A stretch of DNA of 64,000 nucleotides from Aeromicrobium sp. (lineage in GTDB: Bacteria; Actinomycetota; Actinomycetes; Propionibacteriales; Nocardioidaceae). The notes under the pieces are model-generated. The model was not told the origin of the DNA and ran no database searches. It saw only the letters and a list, made by a program, of their open reading frames with translations. Where the stretch lies: NCBI RefSeq assembly GCF_023146395.1, contig NZ_JAGLCD010000019.1:33040-97039 (forward strand), given 5' to 3'. A program made the position numbers and the translations under genes. Shown here piece after piece: positions 52,560 to 61,344 of the stretch (positions within the stretch are counted from its first letter, which is position 1; each line of letters opens with the position of its first letter).

Positions 52560-54691
52560 CGGTGCCGGTCACGTTCGAGAGCAAGCTTGCGCCGGTCATC
52601 GGCGACAAGTCGGCCAAGCCGCTCGCGAAGTCCTTCGGGATCGAGACGGTGGGTGACCTGCTGCGTCACTACCCGCGTCGCTACCTCGAGATCGGCCAGC
52701 TGACACCGCTCAGCGACCTGGAGCTCGACCAGCACGTGACGATCATGGCCGAGGTGCGGTCGGTCAAGAAGTTCCCGTTCGGTCCGAACGGCCGCCGCAC
52801 CCGCACCGAGGTCCTCGTGACCGACCAGTCCGGCGAGATCACGCTGACGTTCTTCGCCAAGATCTACGCACTCAAGCCCGGCGACGTGGGCTTGTTCTCG
52901 GGCGTGGTCGGCAGCTTCCGCGGGAAGCTGCAGCTGACCCACCCGCAGCACGACCCGATCGGTGACCGTCTGGCCCGGGGAGTCGTCCCGATCTACCCGG
53001 CGAGCGCGTCCGCGAGCTCGGTCGTCATCGAACGGTGTGTGGGGATGGTCCTCGACGCGGTCGAGGACCTCCCGGAGCTGCTGCCCGACGCCGTCCGCGA
53101 CGCGCGGGGCTACGGCGACGTGGCCGCGTCGTTCGAGAGCGTCCACCGCCCGTACTCGATCGCCGAGGCCATGGCGGCGCGGGCGCGGTTCCGGTTCGAG
53201 GAGGCCTTCGTGATCCAGGCCGTGCTCGCCCAGCGTCGGCACGCGGCGGCAGCGGCGACCGCCACGGCGCGACCGCCACGCGCGGGCGGGCTCCGGGACC
53301 GGTTCGTGGAGCAGCTGCCGTTCGCCCTGACCGACGGGCAGCGGGAGATCGCCGAGGTCATCGGCGCCGAGCTGGCCACGACACACCCGATGCACCGTCT
53401 GCTGCAGGGGGAGGTCGGTTCGGGCAAGACCGTCGTAGCGCTGCTGGCGATGCTGCAGGTCGTCGACGCGGGTGGTCAGGCCGCGATGCTCGCGCCGACC
53501 GAGGTGCTCGCGGCCCAGCACCACCGCACCATCACGCGCATGCTGGGCGACCTTGCGCGCTCCGGGATGCTCGGCGGCGCCGAGGACGCCACCCGGGTGC
53601 GGCTCCTGACCGGCTCGATGGGGACCCGGGCCCGTCAGGAGTCGCTGCTCGACCTCGTGACCGGCGAGGCGGGCATCGTCGTCGGCACGCACGCGTTGAT
53701 CCAGGACGGTGTCGAGTTCGCCGACCTGGGTCTCGTCGTGGTCGACGAGCAGCACCGCTTCGGCGTCGAGCAGCGCGCTGCCCTGGTCGACCGTGCCGAG
53801 ACGCGGCCGCACACGCTCGTCATGACCGCCACCCCGATCCCGCGCACCGTGGCGATGACGGTGTTCGGTGACCTCGACGTGTCGGTCCTGGCCCAGCTGC
53901 CCGCGGGACGTCAGCCGATCCAGACCACCGTGGTGCCCATCGCCGACCGGCCGGCCTGGCTCGACCGGGCGTGGGAGCGGGTTCGCGAGGAGGTCGGACG
54001 TGGCCGGCAGGCCTACGTCGTCGTCTCGCGCATCGGCAGTGCCGATGAAGGAGGGGGCGACACGGGCGTCGAGGAGTCGCCGACGCGCTCGCTCGTCGAG
54101 CTGCACGAGGAGCTGGCCGGCGGCCCCCTCCACGGTCTGCGGCTCGGCGCCCTGCACGGGCGCATGGCCGCCGAGGAGAAGGACGCCGTGATGTCGCGGT
54201 TCGCCGCCGGTGAGATCGACGTCCTCGTGGCCACGACGGTCGTCGAGGTCGGGGTCGACGTGCCCAACGCCACCGTCATGGTCGTGATGGACGCCGAGCG
54301 CTTCGGCATCTCCCAGCTCCACCAGCTTCGCGGCCGGGTCGGCCGCGGGAGCGAGCCAGGCCTGTGCCTGCTCGTGACCGCGGCGGACGCCGAGTCGCCC
54401 TCGGCCGAACGACTGAAGGCCGTCGCGTCGACGACCGACGGCTTCGAGCTGTCGAGGCTCGACGTCTCGATGCGCAGCGAGGGCGACGTGCTCGGCACCC
54501 GGCAGTCCGGCTTCCGCTCGAGCCTGCGCCTGCTGTCGGTCGTCCGCGACGAGGACGTCATCGTCGCCGCCCGGGAGGCCGCCACGGCCGTCGTCGCAGG
54601 GGACCCCGCGCTGTCGGGTCAGCCGGCCCTCGCTGCCGCCGTGGCGGCGATCGAGGCGTCGGACAGTGCCGAGTACCTGGAGCGCACGTGA
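52556..54691 (+). CDS. recG: ATP-dependent DNA helicase RecG
   Basis: 711 residues, GTG start with GTGA overlap. N-terminal wedge/OB fold (VTIMAEVRSVKKFPF), then helicase domains with Walker A LLQGEVGSGKTVVALLAM, Walker B VVVDEQHRFGVEQR, TATPIPRTVAMTVFGDLDVS and QLRGRVGRG. It remodels stalled forks and Holliday junctions. Confidence 0.95.
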   Translation: MTVPVTFESKLAPVIGDKSAKPLAKSFGIETVGDLLRHYPRRYLEIGQLTPLSDLELDQHVTIMAEVRSVKKFPFGPNGRRTRTEVLVTDQSGEITLTFFAKIYALKPGDVGLFSGVVGSFRGKLQLTHPQHDPIGDRLARGVVPIYPASASASSVVIERCVGMVLDAVEDLPELLPDAVRDARGYGDVAASFESVHRPYSIAEAMAARARFRFEEAFVIQAVLAQRRHAAAAATATARPPRAGGLRDRFVEQLPFALTDGQREIAEVIGAELATTHPMHRLLQGEVGSGKTVVALLAMLQVVDAGGQAAMLAPTEVLAAQHHRTITRMLGDLARSGMLGGAEDATRVRLLTGSMGTRARQESLLDLVTGEAGIVVGTHALIQDGVEFADLGLVVVDEQHRFGVEQRAALVDRAETRPHTLVMTATPIPRTVAMTVFGDLDVSVLAQLPAGRQPIQTTVVPIADRPAWLDRAWERVREEVGRGRQAYVVVSRIGSADEGGGDTGVEESPTRSLVELHEELAGGPLHGLRLGALHGRMAAEEKDAVMSRFAAGEIDVLVATTVVEVGVDVPNATVMVVMDAERFGISQLHQLRGRVGRGSEPGLCLLVTAADAESPSAERLKAVASTTDGFELSRLDVSMRSEGDVLGTRQSGFRSSLRLLSVVRDEDVIVAAREAATAVVAGDPALSGQPALAAAVAAIEASDSAEYLERT

Positions 54692-55239
54692 CGCGGGTCG
54701 TGGCCGGCACGTTCAAGGGGCGCCGGCTGCGCACGCCGCCCGGTGACGCGACCCGGCCCACGTCCGACCGGGTCCGGGAGTCGCTGTTCGCCACGCTCAC
54801 CTCGGCGTTCGGCGGTCTGGACGACCTGCGGGTGCTCGACCTGTTCGCGGGGTCGGGCGCGATCGGCATCGAGGCGCTGTCGCGCGGTGCCGCGCACGCC
54901 GACCTGGTCGACCCCGACCGGCACGCCGTGCGCGTGATGCGGAGCAACCTCGACGAGCTCGCGATCAGCACCGCGCGCGTGCACCCGGTCAAGGCGGCGG
55001 CGTTCCTGCGCAGGCCGCCGCCGCAGCCCTACGACCTGATCGTGCTCGACCCGCCGTACGCGGTCGCCACGGCCGAGGTGGCGGCGCTCGTGGGCGAGCT
55101 CGCCGACCCGGTGTGGTGCCTGCCGGACGGGCTCATCGTCGTGGAGCGCTCGAGTCGCGACCCCTTCACCTGGCCCCCTGGGATCGAGCCGTACGACGAG
55201 CGCGCGTACGGCGAGACCACGCTTTGGTACGGTCGCTGA
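54688..55239 (+). CDS. rsmD: 16S rRNA (guanine-966-N2)-methyltransferase
   Basis: 183 residues, GTG start overlapping the recG stop. Motifs: ATRPTSDRVRESLFATL, SAM-binding VLDLFAGSGAIGIEALSRGA and catalytic IVLDPPYA. Methylates G966 of 16S rRNA. rsmD-coaD is a conserved pair. Confidence 0.93.
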   Translation: MTRVVAGTFKGRRLRTPPGDATRPTSDRVRESLFATLTSAFGGLDDLRVLDLFAGSGAIGIEALSRGAAHADLVDPDRHAVRVMRSNLDELAISTARVHPVKAAAFLRRPPPQPYDLIVLDPPYAVATAEVAALVGELADPVWCLPDGLIVVERSSRDPFTWPPGIEPYDERAYGETTLWYGR

Positions 55240-55240
55240 C

Positions 55241-55732
55241 ATGAGCGATCGGACGCCAACGCGGGTCGTGTGCCCGGGCTCCTTCGACCCCGTGACCAAC
55301 GGTCACCTCGACATCATCACGCGGGCCTCGTTCCTGTTCGACGAGGTCATCGTGGTGGTGCTGGTCAACGAGTCGAAGAAGGGCCTGTTCGACATCGAGG
55401 AGCGCATCGACCTGATCCGTCGGTCGGTGCACCAGCGCCCCAACGTCTCGGTCGACTCCTACGCGGGCCTGCTCGTCGACTACTGCGCGCAGAACGACGT
55501 CTCGGCCATCGTGAAGGGCCTTCGCGCGGTCTCGGACTTCGACTACGAGCTCCAGATGGCGCAGATGAACGGCAACCTCACGGGGGTCGACACAGTCTTC
55601 ATCCCGACGTCGCCCGACTACATGTTCATCGCCTCCAGCCTGGTCAAGGAGGTCGCCCGCCACGGTGGCGACGTCGCCGACCTGGTGTCCACCCCGGTGC
55701 TGGCCGCGCTCGACGCCAAGTTCGGTCACTAG
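55241..55732 (+). CDS. coaD: Phosphopantetheine adenylyltransferase
   Basis: 163 residues. CPGSFDPVTNGHLDIITRA contains the nucleotidyltransferase TNGH motif, and VVLVNESKKGLFDIEERI and VKGLRAVSDFDYELQMA are also conserved. It adenylylates 4'-phosphopantetheine in coenzyme A synthesis. Confidence 0.95.
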   Translation: MSDRTPTRVVCPGSFDPVTNGHLDIITRASFLFDEVIVVVLVNESKKGLFDIEERIDLIRRSVHQRPNVSVDSYAGLLVDYCAQNDVSAIVKGLRAVSDFDYELQMAQMNGNLTGVDTVFIPTSPDYMFIASSLVKEVARHGGDVADLVSTPVLAALDAKFGH

Positions 55733-55873
55733 CCCGTCGGCTCTGCCCCTGCCGCGAGTCGCGGTGCGCAGGCAACATCGTGTGGCGCTCGTGAGGTTGC
55801 TGGTTCACCGCCCCGGCCATCTCGGCGGCTGCTACGCAGGCGTCGCGGAGCCGGGAAGGCCGATCGAAGTCAG

Positions 55874-57076
55874 CTAGTCCGGCAGGATCGGCTGCGAAGC
55901 GCGCGGACGGCCCTCGCCGAGCTGGGCGGCCCGCCGCACCGAGGCCGTACCGAACTTGCCGCGGACCTCGTCGATCGCTGTGTCGAGCTCGGTGCCCGAG
56001 GTGGCGTCGAGGGGGAGCGCGAGCTGAAGAGGTGCGTCGTCGACCTGACCCACCGAGACGCCGATCAGGCTGAGGCCGCGGCGCTCGACCTCCGGCCATC
56101 GCTGGCGGAGCAGCGTACGAGCGGCGTCGAGGACCGTCGTGGTGTGGGACGTGGGGCGCGCGAGCGTGTGCGAGGCGGTGGAGCGACCGAAGTCGCCGAA
56201 CCGCAGCGAGATCGTGACGACGCTGCCGGTGCGGTCGACCCGGCGCATGCGGCTCGTGACGCGATCGACGAGGCCGAGCAGGATCGTCTCGATCTCCTCG
56301 ACCGACCGGCGCCTGCTGCCCAGGGCGTGCTGGGCGCCCATGGAGCCGCGACGCTGGCCCGTCTCGACGCGGCGCGGATCATGCCCCTGCGCGAGGGCCC
56401 AGAGGTGGCGGCCCGAGGCCGCGCCCAGCAGCGCCGTGGCCTCCCGCAGCTCCATCGCGGCGATCTGGCCGACCGTGCGGACGTGGTGGTGGTGGAGCTT
56501 GGCCGCGGTGACCTCGCCGACCCCCCACAGGCGTTCGACCGGCAGGGCGTGGAGGAACTGCTGCTCGCCCTCCAGGTGCACCACCAGCAGGCCGTCGGGC
56601 TTGGCCGACGCGCTGGCGATCTTGGCGAGGTACTTGGTGCGGGCCACGCCGACCGAGATCGGCAGGCCCACCCGCTCGGCGACGTCGGCCCGGAGCTGGC
56701 GGGCGATCTGCGACGGCGCACCCCGGATGCGCCTCAGGCCACCGACCTCGAGGAACGCCTCGTCGATCGACAGGGCCTCCACGACGGGAGTGGTGTCGTG
56801 GAAGACCTCGAAGACTCGCCGGCTCGCCTCGGTGTACGCCTCGAACCGCGGGGGCACGACGACGGCCTCGGGACAGATCTGCCGGGCCCGGCGGATGTTG
56901 GAGGGGGTGCGGACCCCGCGCTTCTTGGCCTCGTAGGACGCCGCCACGACGACACCGCCACCCACGATGACGGGGCGGCCCCGCAGCGCGGGGTCGTCGC
57001 GCTGCTCGACCGAGGCGAAGAACGCGTCGAGGTCGGCGTGCAGCACGGTCCCCTCGGTGAGCGGGCCGTCGGTCAT
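55874..57076 (-). CDS. dinB: DNA polymerase IV (Y family)
   Basis: 400 residues: LHADLDAFFASVEQRDDPAL and LSIDEAFLEVGGL hold the catalytic Asp/Glu; helix-hairpin-helix WGVGEVTAAKL; little-finger domain C-terminal. PLQLALPLD near residue 355 looks like a beta-clamp-binding peptide. It bypasses DNA lesions with low fidelity. The motif YEAKKRGVRTPSNIRRARQI differs from the usual RSAMP wording. No SOS box recognised upstream; the gap 55733-55873 holds nothing I can support. Confidence 0.92.
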   Translation of the reverse strand: MTDGPLTEGTVLHADLDAFFASVEQRDDPALRGRPVIVGGGVVVAASYEAKKRGVRTPSNIRRARQICPEAVVVPPRFEAYTEASRRVFEVFHDTTPVVEALSIDEAFLEVGGLRRIRGAPSQIARQLRADVAERVGLPISVGVARTKYLAKIASASAKPDGLLVVHLEGEQQFLHALPVERLWGVGEVTAAKLHHHHVRTVGQIAAMELREATALLGAASGRHLWALAQGHDPRRVETGQRRGSMGAQHALGSRRRSVEEIETILLGLVDRVTSRMRRVDRTGSVVTISLRFGDFGRSTASHTLARPTSHTTTVLDAARTLLRQRWPEVERRGLSLIGVSVGQVDDAPLQLALPLDATSGTELDTAIDEVRGKFGTASVRRAAQLGEGRPRASQPILPD

Positions 57077-57125
57077 GGGACGATCATGGGCCCCCGCGCC
57101 GACAGGACCGGACCGAACGCCTCGA

Positions 57126-57155
57126 TTTCCACGCAGTCCGCCCGCAGGCTATGAT
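57126..57155 (+). promoter_or_regulatory. Candidate promoter of the DUF177-rpmF-rnc-mutM operon
   Basis: TTTCCA (57126-57131) and TATGAT (57150-57155) are 18 bp apart and end 49 nt before ATG 57205. The -10 lies inside the in-frame extension to 57151, arguing that the shorter start is right. Confidence 0.45.
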
Positions 57156-57204
57156 CGTCGCTGGCCTGCTCGCAGGTCATGTGTTGTGCACATGCGACGA
57201 ACGG

Positions 57205-57744
57205 ATGAGCGTGCAGACGGGACCTCTGGTCATCGACACCCACGAGCTGGGGCGACGACCAGGCAACGAACGCTCGTATCACCTGTCCGCCGAGGTGCCG
57301 GCGCAGTGGGGCTATGACGTCTTCGGCGTCCCCGAGGGTTCACTGATCGACCTGGAGCTGCGGCTCGAGACGATCATGGACGGGATCCTGGCCACAGGAA
57401 CCACCACGGTGACGGCGACCGGCGAATGTGTGCGGTGCCTGACCGATGTCGAGGACGAGATCGACCTCGAGGTCCAGGAGCTGTTCCTGTTCGACCGGCC
57501 CTCCGACCCGGAGGAGGCCGAGGAGTCCCAGTGGCTCGAGGGCGACCTGCTCGACTTCGAACCCGCGTTGCGAGACGCGGTCGTGTTCGCACTGCCGCAG
57601 CACCCGTTGTGTGATCCGGAGTGTCCGGGACTGTGCCCTGAGTGCGGGGCTCGGCTCGCGGATGATCCCGACCACACGCACGGAGCGCAGATCGACCCCC
57701 GGTGGTCGGCTCTGTCCCAGATGATCGAACCCCCCAAGGAGTAA
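57205..57744 (+). CDS. DUF177/YceD-family protein
   Basis: 179 residues, YceD/DUF177 family, an rRNA-associated protein usually encoded just before rpmF, as here. It has CVRC early and the C-terminal CDPECPGLCPECGARL zinc-type Cys cluster. Proposed to act in 23S rRNA accumulation. Confidence 0.87.
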   Translation: MSVQTGPLVIDTHELGRRPGNERSYHLSAEVPAQWGYDVFGVPEGSLIDLELRLETIMDGILATGTTTVTATGECVRCLTDVEDEIDLEVQELFLFDRPSDPEEAEESQWLEGDLLDFEPALRDAVVFALPQHPLCDPECPGLCPECGARLADDPDHTHGAQIDPRWSALSQMIEPPKE

Positions 57745-57746
57745 TC

Positions 57747-57932
57747 GTGGCCGTCCCGAAGCGGAAGATGTCGCGCAGCAACACCCGTCACCGTCGCTCG
57801 GCCTGGAAGGCCGCGAAGGTCCAGGTCGTCGACTGCGCCAACCCCGCGTGCGACAGCAAGGTCATCCCGCACCGCGCGTGCCGCGAGTGCGGCCAGTACG
57901 GCGCCCGCGGCGAGCGTCGTCAGGTTCTCTGA
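57747..57932 (+). CDS. rpmF: 50S ribosomal protein L32
   Basis: 61 residues, GTG start with AAGGAG before it. Begins (V)[20 protein letters not shown]; zinc ligands C-x4-C in DCANPACDS and CREC. Confidence 0.96.
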   Translation: MAVPKRKMSRSNTRHRRSAWKAAKVQVVDCANPACDSKVIPHRACRECGQYGARGERRQVL

Positions 57933-57951
57933 GCTCCTGACCGACCCCGTC

Positions 57952-58677
57952 GTGGACGAGCACGGCGCCGCTGAGCCCGGCACGCACGAGCTCAGCGCCG
58001 TCCTGGGAGTTCCGGATCTCGACCCGGAGCTGCTGACCCATGCCCTGACGCACCGGTCGTTCGCGTACGAGAACGGCCAGGTGCCCAACAACGAGCGCCT
58101 CGAGTTCCTCGGTGACTCGGTGCTGGGGCTCGTCGTGACCGACGCGCTGTTCACGACCCATCCCGACCTGCCGGAGGGCCAGCTCGCGAAGCTGCGCTCG
58201 GCCGTCGTCAGCGCCAAGGCGCTCGCGGTCGTGGCGCGCACGCTCGGCATCGGCGAGCACGTCCGTCTGGGCCGCGGCGAGGAGGCCACGGGCGGACGCG
58301 ACAAGGCGTCGATCCTGTCCGACACCGTCGAGGCCCTGATCGGCGCCATCTACGTGCAGTTCGGCATCGAGCGTGCCGCCGAGGTGCTGCACCGCATCTT
58401 CGACCCCGTCATCGCCGACGCCGCCCGTCTGGGTGCGGCGCTGGACTGGAAGACCTCGCTGCAGGAGGTCGCTGCTGACCAGGGGCTCGGCGTGCCCCGC
58501 TACGTCGTCCAGAGCGAGGGCCCCGACCACGCGCGACAGTTCACCGCCGCGGTGCACGTGGGCGACCACGTCTTCGAGGGCGGGGCGGGCACCTCCAAGA
58601 AGGAGGCCGAGCAGCAGGTCGCCCAGATCGCGTGGGAGGCCCTCACCGGCGCGACGCCGGCCACCGCACGTGCCTGA
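57952..58677 (+). CDS. rnc: Ribonuclease III
   Basis: 241 residues, GTG start. RNase III signature [19 protein letters not shown], metal ligands including the later [12 protein letters not shown], and a C-terminal double-stranded RNA-binding domain ([18 protein letters not shown]). It processes rRNA precursors and other structured RNA. Overlaps mutM by 8 bp. Confidence 0.95.
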   Translation: MDEHGAAEPGTHELSAVLGVPDLDPELLTHALTHRSFAYENGQVPNNERLEFLGDSVLGLVVTDALFTTHPDLPEGQLAKLRSAVVSAKALAVVARTLGIGEHVRLGRGEEATGGRDKASILSDTVEALIGAIYVQFGIERAAEVLHRIFDPVIADAARLGAALDWKTSLQEVAADQGLGVPRYVVQSEGPDHARQFTAAVHVGDHVFEGGAGTSKKEAEQQVAQIAWEALTGATPATARA

Positions 58678-59551
58678 GCTGCCCGAGGTCGAGGTCGTCC
58701 GTCGCGGCCTGGCCGATCACGTCGTCGGCCGGCGGATCACGGCGGTCCGCGTGCTCGACGTGCGGTCCCTGCGGCGCCACGCGCCGGGGCCGGAGGACTT
58801 CGCCCTGCGGCTCACGGGCCGCGTCGTGGCCGGTGCCTGCCGGCGCGGCAAGTACCTCTGGCTGCCGCTCCACAGTGAGGACGGTGGCGCGGGTGACGCG
58901 CTGCTGGCCCACCTCGGCATGAGCGGGCAGATGCTCGTGAGCACGCCGGACGCCACGCCGCAGAAGCACCTCAAGGTCACTCTCGATCTCGAGGACGGCA
59001 CGCAGCTGCGCTTCGTCGACCAGCGGATCTTCGGCGGTCTCGCGCTCAGCGACGAGATGGTGCGCGACGGGGGAGCGGACCTGCCGGTCGAGGTCGCGCA
59101 CGTCGCCCGCGATCCGCTCGACCCGCTCTTCGACCCCGCGCAGTTCGCGGCCCGGCTCAAGCGGCGCGAGACCGGCATCAAGCGTGCGCTGCTCGACCAG
59201 ACGCTCATCTCGGGGGTCGGCAACATCTACGCCGACGAGGCGTTGTGGCGGGTGCCGCTGCACTACGCCCGCAACACCCGCACCCTGCGGCGCACCGAGG
59301 TCGACACCCTGCTGCACCACGTCACCGAGGTCATGGCCGAGGCGTTGGAGCAGGGCGGCACGTCGTTCGACGCGCTCTACGTCAACGTCAACGGCGCCAG
59401 CGGCTACTTCGACCGCTCGCTGCACGCCTACGGCCGCGAGGGCGAGCCGTGCGACCGCTGCGGCACCCCGATGCGTCGCAGCGCCTTCATGAACCGCTCG
59501 TCCTTCTGGTGTCCCCGTTGCCAGCCCCGCCCCCGCAACGGCCGCTTCTAG
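58670..59551 (+). CDS. mutM: Formamidopyrimidine-DNA glycosylase
   Basis: 293 residues, GTG start giving (V)[13 protein letters not shown], where Pro2 is the Schiff-base nucleophile and Glu3 is catalytic. [20 protein letters not shown] and C-terminal zinc finger [24 protein letters not shown]. It removes 8-oxoguanine and formamidopyrimidines. Confidence 0.95.
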   Translation: MPELPEVEVVRRGLADHVVGRRITAVRVLDVRSLRRHAPGPEDFALRLTGRVVAGACRRGKYLWLPLHSEDGGAGDALLAHLGMSGQMLVSTPDATPQKHLKVTLDLEDGTQLRFVDQRIFGGLALSDEMVRDGGADLPVEVAHVARDPLDPLFDPAQFAARLKRRETGIKRALLDQTLISGVGNIYADEALWRVPLHYARNTRTLRRTEVDTLLHHVTEVMAEALEQGGTSFDALYVNVNGASGYFDRSLHAYGREGEPCDRCGTPMRRSAFMNRSSFWCPRCQPRPRNGRF

Positions 59552-59675
59552 CCCGGGCGGTGAGTTGCTCGCCCATCCTTCGCCGCGGGCGGTGAGCTGC
59601 TCGCCGATCCGGACGCTCGATCGACGAGTAGGTCACCGCTCCCTCGCGCGTTAGCCGAGTAGGTCACCGCCCGGG
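59552..59675. repeat. Four-copy REP-like repeat (two direct, two inverted)
   Basis: GGGCGGTGAGTTGCTCGCC (59555-59573) and GGGCGGTGAGCTGCTCGCC (59587-59605) are direct copies 32 bp apart; CGAGTAGGTCACCGC appears twice (59625-59639 and 59656-59670) in opposite orientation 31 bp apart. The outer copies match over 17 of 20 bp and can pair around the inner pair, forming a double hairpin. It fills the 146-bp gap between mutM and dgt. Confidence 0.75.
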
Positions 59676-59697
59676 AGGGGTCCGCTACCGTGCTGGC

Positions 59698-60921
59698 GTG
59701 ACGAGCTACGGAGCGGAGGCGCGAGCGCGCTTCGTGGCCGAGCCGCCCAAGCGGGCCGGCCGCACGCCGTTCGAGCGCGACCGGGGGCGCATCGTGCACT
59801 CCGCGGCCCTGCGCCGGCTGTCGGCGAAGACCCAGGTCATGGGCGCCGGTTCCGATGACTTCGTCCGCAACCGCCTGACCCACTCCCTCGAGGTCGCGCA
59901 GGTCGCGCGCGAGCTGGGTGCGTCGCTCGGCTGCGACCCTGACATCGTCGACTCCGCCGCGTTGGCCCACGACCTCGGTCACCCACCCTTCGGCCACAAC
60001 GGCGAGGCCGCGCTCGACGCGGTCGCGACGGCGTGTGGCGGCTTCGAGGGCAATGCGCAGACCCTGCGTCTGTTGACCCGGCTCGAGGCCAAGACCTTCG
60101 GGCCCGACGGGGCGAGCGTCGGCCTCAACCTCACGCGAGGCACGCTGGCCGCCTGCATCAAGTACCCGTGGCGCCGGGGCGCGGCGCCCGGTGGCGGCCC
60201 CAAGTTCGGCGTGTACGAGGACGACCTCCCCGTGTTCGCCTGGGTGCGGGCCGAGGCGGCGCCCCACGTGCGCCCCGTCGAGGCGCAGGTCATGGATCTC
60301 TCCGACGACATCGCCTACTCGGTGCACGACGTCGAGGACGGGGTGGTCGGCGGCTGGTTCGACCTGACCGACGACCTCGAGCTCGATCGCGTGTGCGCCG
60401 TCGCCCGCGACTGGTACCTCCCGGACGCCGACGACGACCGGCTCGGCGCCGCGATGGAGCGCCTGCAGCAGCTGCCGGAGTGGCCCTCGACCCGCTTCGA
60501 CGGCAGCCGCGCGGCACTCGGCAGGATCAAGAGCCTCACGAGTGCGCTGATCGGCCGGTTCGCCGTCGCCGCGCAGACCGCGACGACCCAACGGTGGGGT
60601 CCGGGCCCGCTCGTGCGATTCGACGCCGATCTCGAGGTCCCGCGCCAGACCCTCGACGAGATCACGGTGCTCAAGTCGCTCGCCGCGCACCACGTGATGC
60701 TGGCCGACGACCGCACGGCCAACCAGCAGGACCAGCGGGACCTCCTCACGGCACTCGTGGCCGGTCTGCTGGACCGCGAGGGCCGCGATCTCGACCGCGA
60801 CCTGGCCGCCGACTTCGCCGTCGCACCGGACGACGCCGCACGGCTTCGCGTCGTCGTCGACCAGGTGGCGTGCATGACCGACGTCTCCGCCCCGATGTGG
60901 GCCCAGCGGCTCGGTCTTTGA
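59698..60921 (+). CDS. dgt: Deoxyguanosinetriphosphate triphosphohydrolase-like protein
   Basis: 407 residues, GTG start with TACCGT 6 nt upstream (leaderless). HD-domain metal site: RNRLTHSLEVAQVAREL and AALAHDLGHPPFGHNGE. dNTPase that cuts dNTP to nucleoside and triphosphate, controlling dNTP pools. Confidence 0.92.
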   Translation: MTSYGAEARARFVAEPPKRAGRTPFERDRGRIVHSAALRRLSAKTQVMGAGSDDFVRNRLTHSLEVAQVARELGASLGCDPDIVDSAALAHDLGHPPFGHNGEAALDAVATACGGFEGNAQTLRLLTRLEAKTFGPDGASVGLNLTRGTLAACIKYPWRRGAAPGGGPKFGVYEDDLPVFAWVRAEAAPHVRPVEAQVMDLSDDIAYSVHDVEDGVVGGWFDLTDDLELDRVCAVARDWYLPDADDDRLGAAMERLQQLPEWPSTRFDGSRAALGRIKSLTSALIGRFAVAAQTATTQRWGPGPLVRFDADLEVPRQTLDEITVLKSLAAHHVMLADDRTANQQDQRDLLTALVAGLLDREGRDLDRDLAADFAVAPDDAARLRVVVDQVACMTDVSAPMWAQRLGL

Positions 60922-60951
60922 TCTGTCAGAGGCTCGTCCTACGGTCGACCC

Positions 60952-61281
60952 ATGACTGACCTGCCTCCAGTGGTGGCCGCGTACCTCGACGCCCGCGATG
61001 CTAGGGACCACGCCGCGGCCCTTGCCGCCTTCGCGCCTGACGCCCGGGTCGTCGACGACGGAGGAACGTACGACGGCACCGCCGAGATCGGTCGGTGGGT
61101 CGAGCGCTCCTCGACACAGTTCACCTACACGACCACCCGGCTGGGGCACACCGTGGACGACGATGGCCGGGTCGTGGTGCAGGTGCGGATCGACGGCGAC
61201 TTTCCCGGTGGCACGGCCACCTTGCAGCAGCGGTTCGCGCTCGAGCACGGTCTCATCGCCCACCTCGAGATCGCTCCGTAG
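60952..61281 (+). CDS. SnoaL/NTF2-like protein
   Basis: 109 residues with the NTF2-like cone fold pattern (VVAAYLDARDARDHAAALAAFAPDARVVDDGG, then strands of TTRLGHTVDDDGRVVVQVRI). These small pockets bind or isomerise hydrophobic molecules. TACGGT 6 nt before the ATG (leaderless). Function unknown. Confidence 0.77.
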   Translation: MTDLPPVVAAYLDARDARDHAAALAAFAPDARVVDDGGTYDGTAEIGRWVERSSTQFTYTTTRLGHTVDDDGRVVVQVRIDGDFPGGTATLQQRFALEHGLIAHLEIAP

Positions 61282-61332
61282 GGCCGTCGGCCGCCCGTGG
61301 ACGGGTGGGCCCAGGGGAGTGGGGCGCCGACA

Positions 61333-61338
61333 TAGAAT
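61333..61338 (+). promoter_or_regulatory. -10 box of leaderless dnaG
   Basis: TAGAAT ends 6 nt before ATG 61345 and no Shine-Dalgarno sequence is present, so dnaG is probably translated from a leaderless mRNA. Confidence 0.55.
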
Positions 61339-61344
61339 GCGCGC

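Noticed and set aside
57077..57125. SOS (LexA) box before dinB
   Set aside because: No TCGAAC-N4-GTTCGA-like palindrome is visible; the short CCGAACG stretch is not paired.
59552..59675. CRISPR array or attachment site
   Set aside because: Only four short copies, in two orientations, with repeated spacing but no spacer-like unique sequences and no cas or integrase gene.
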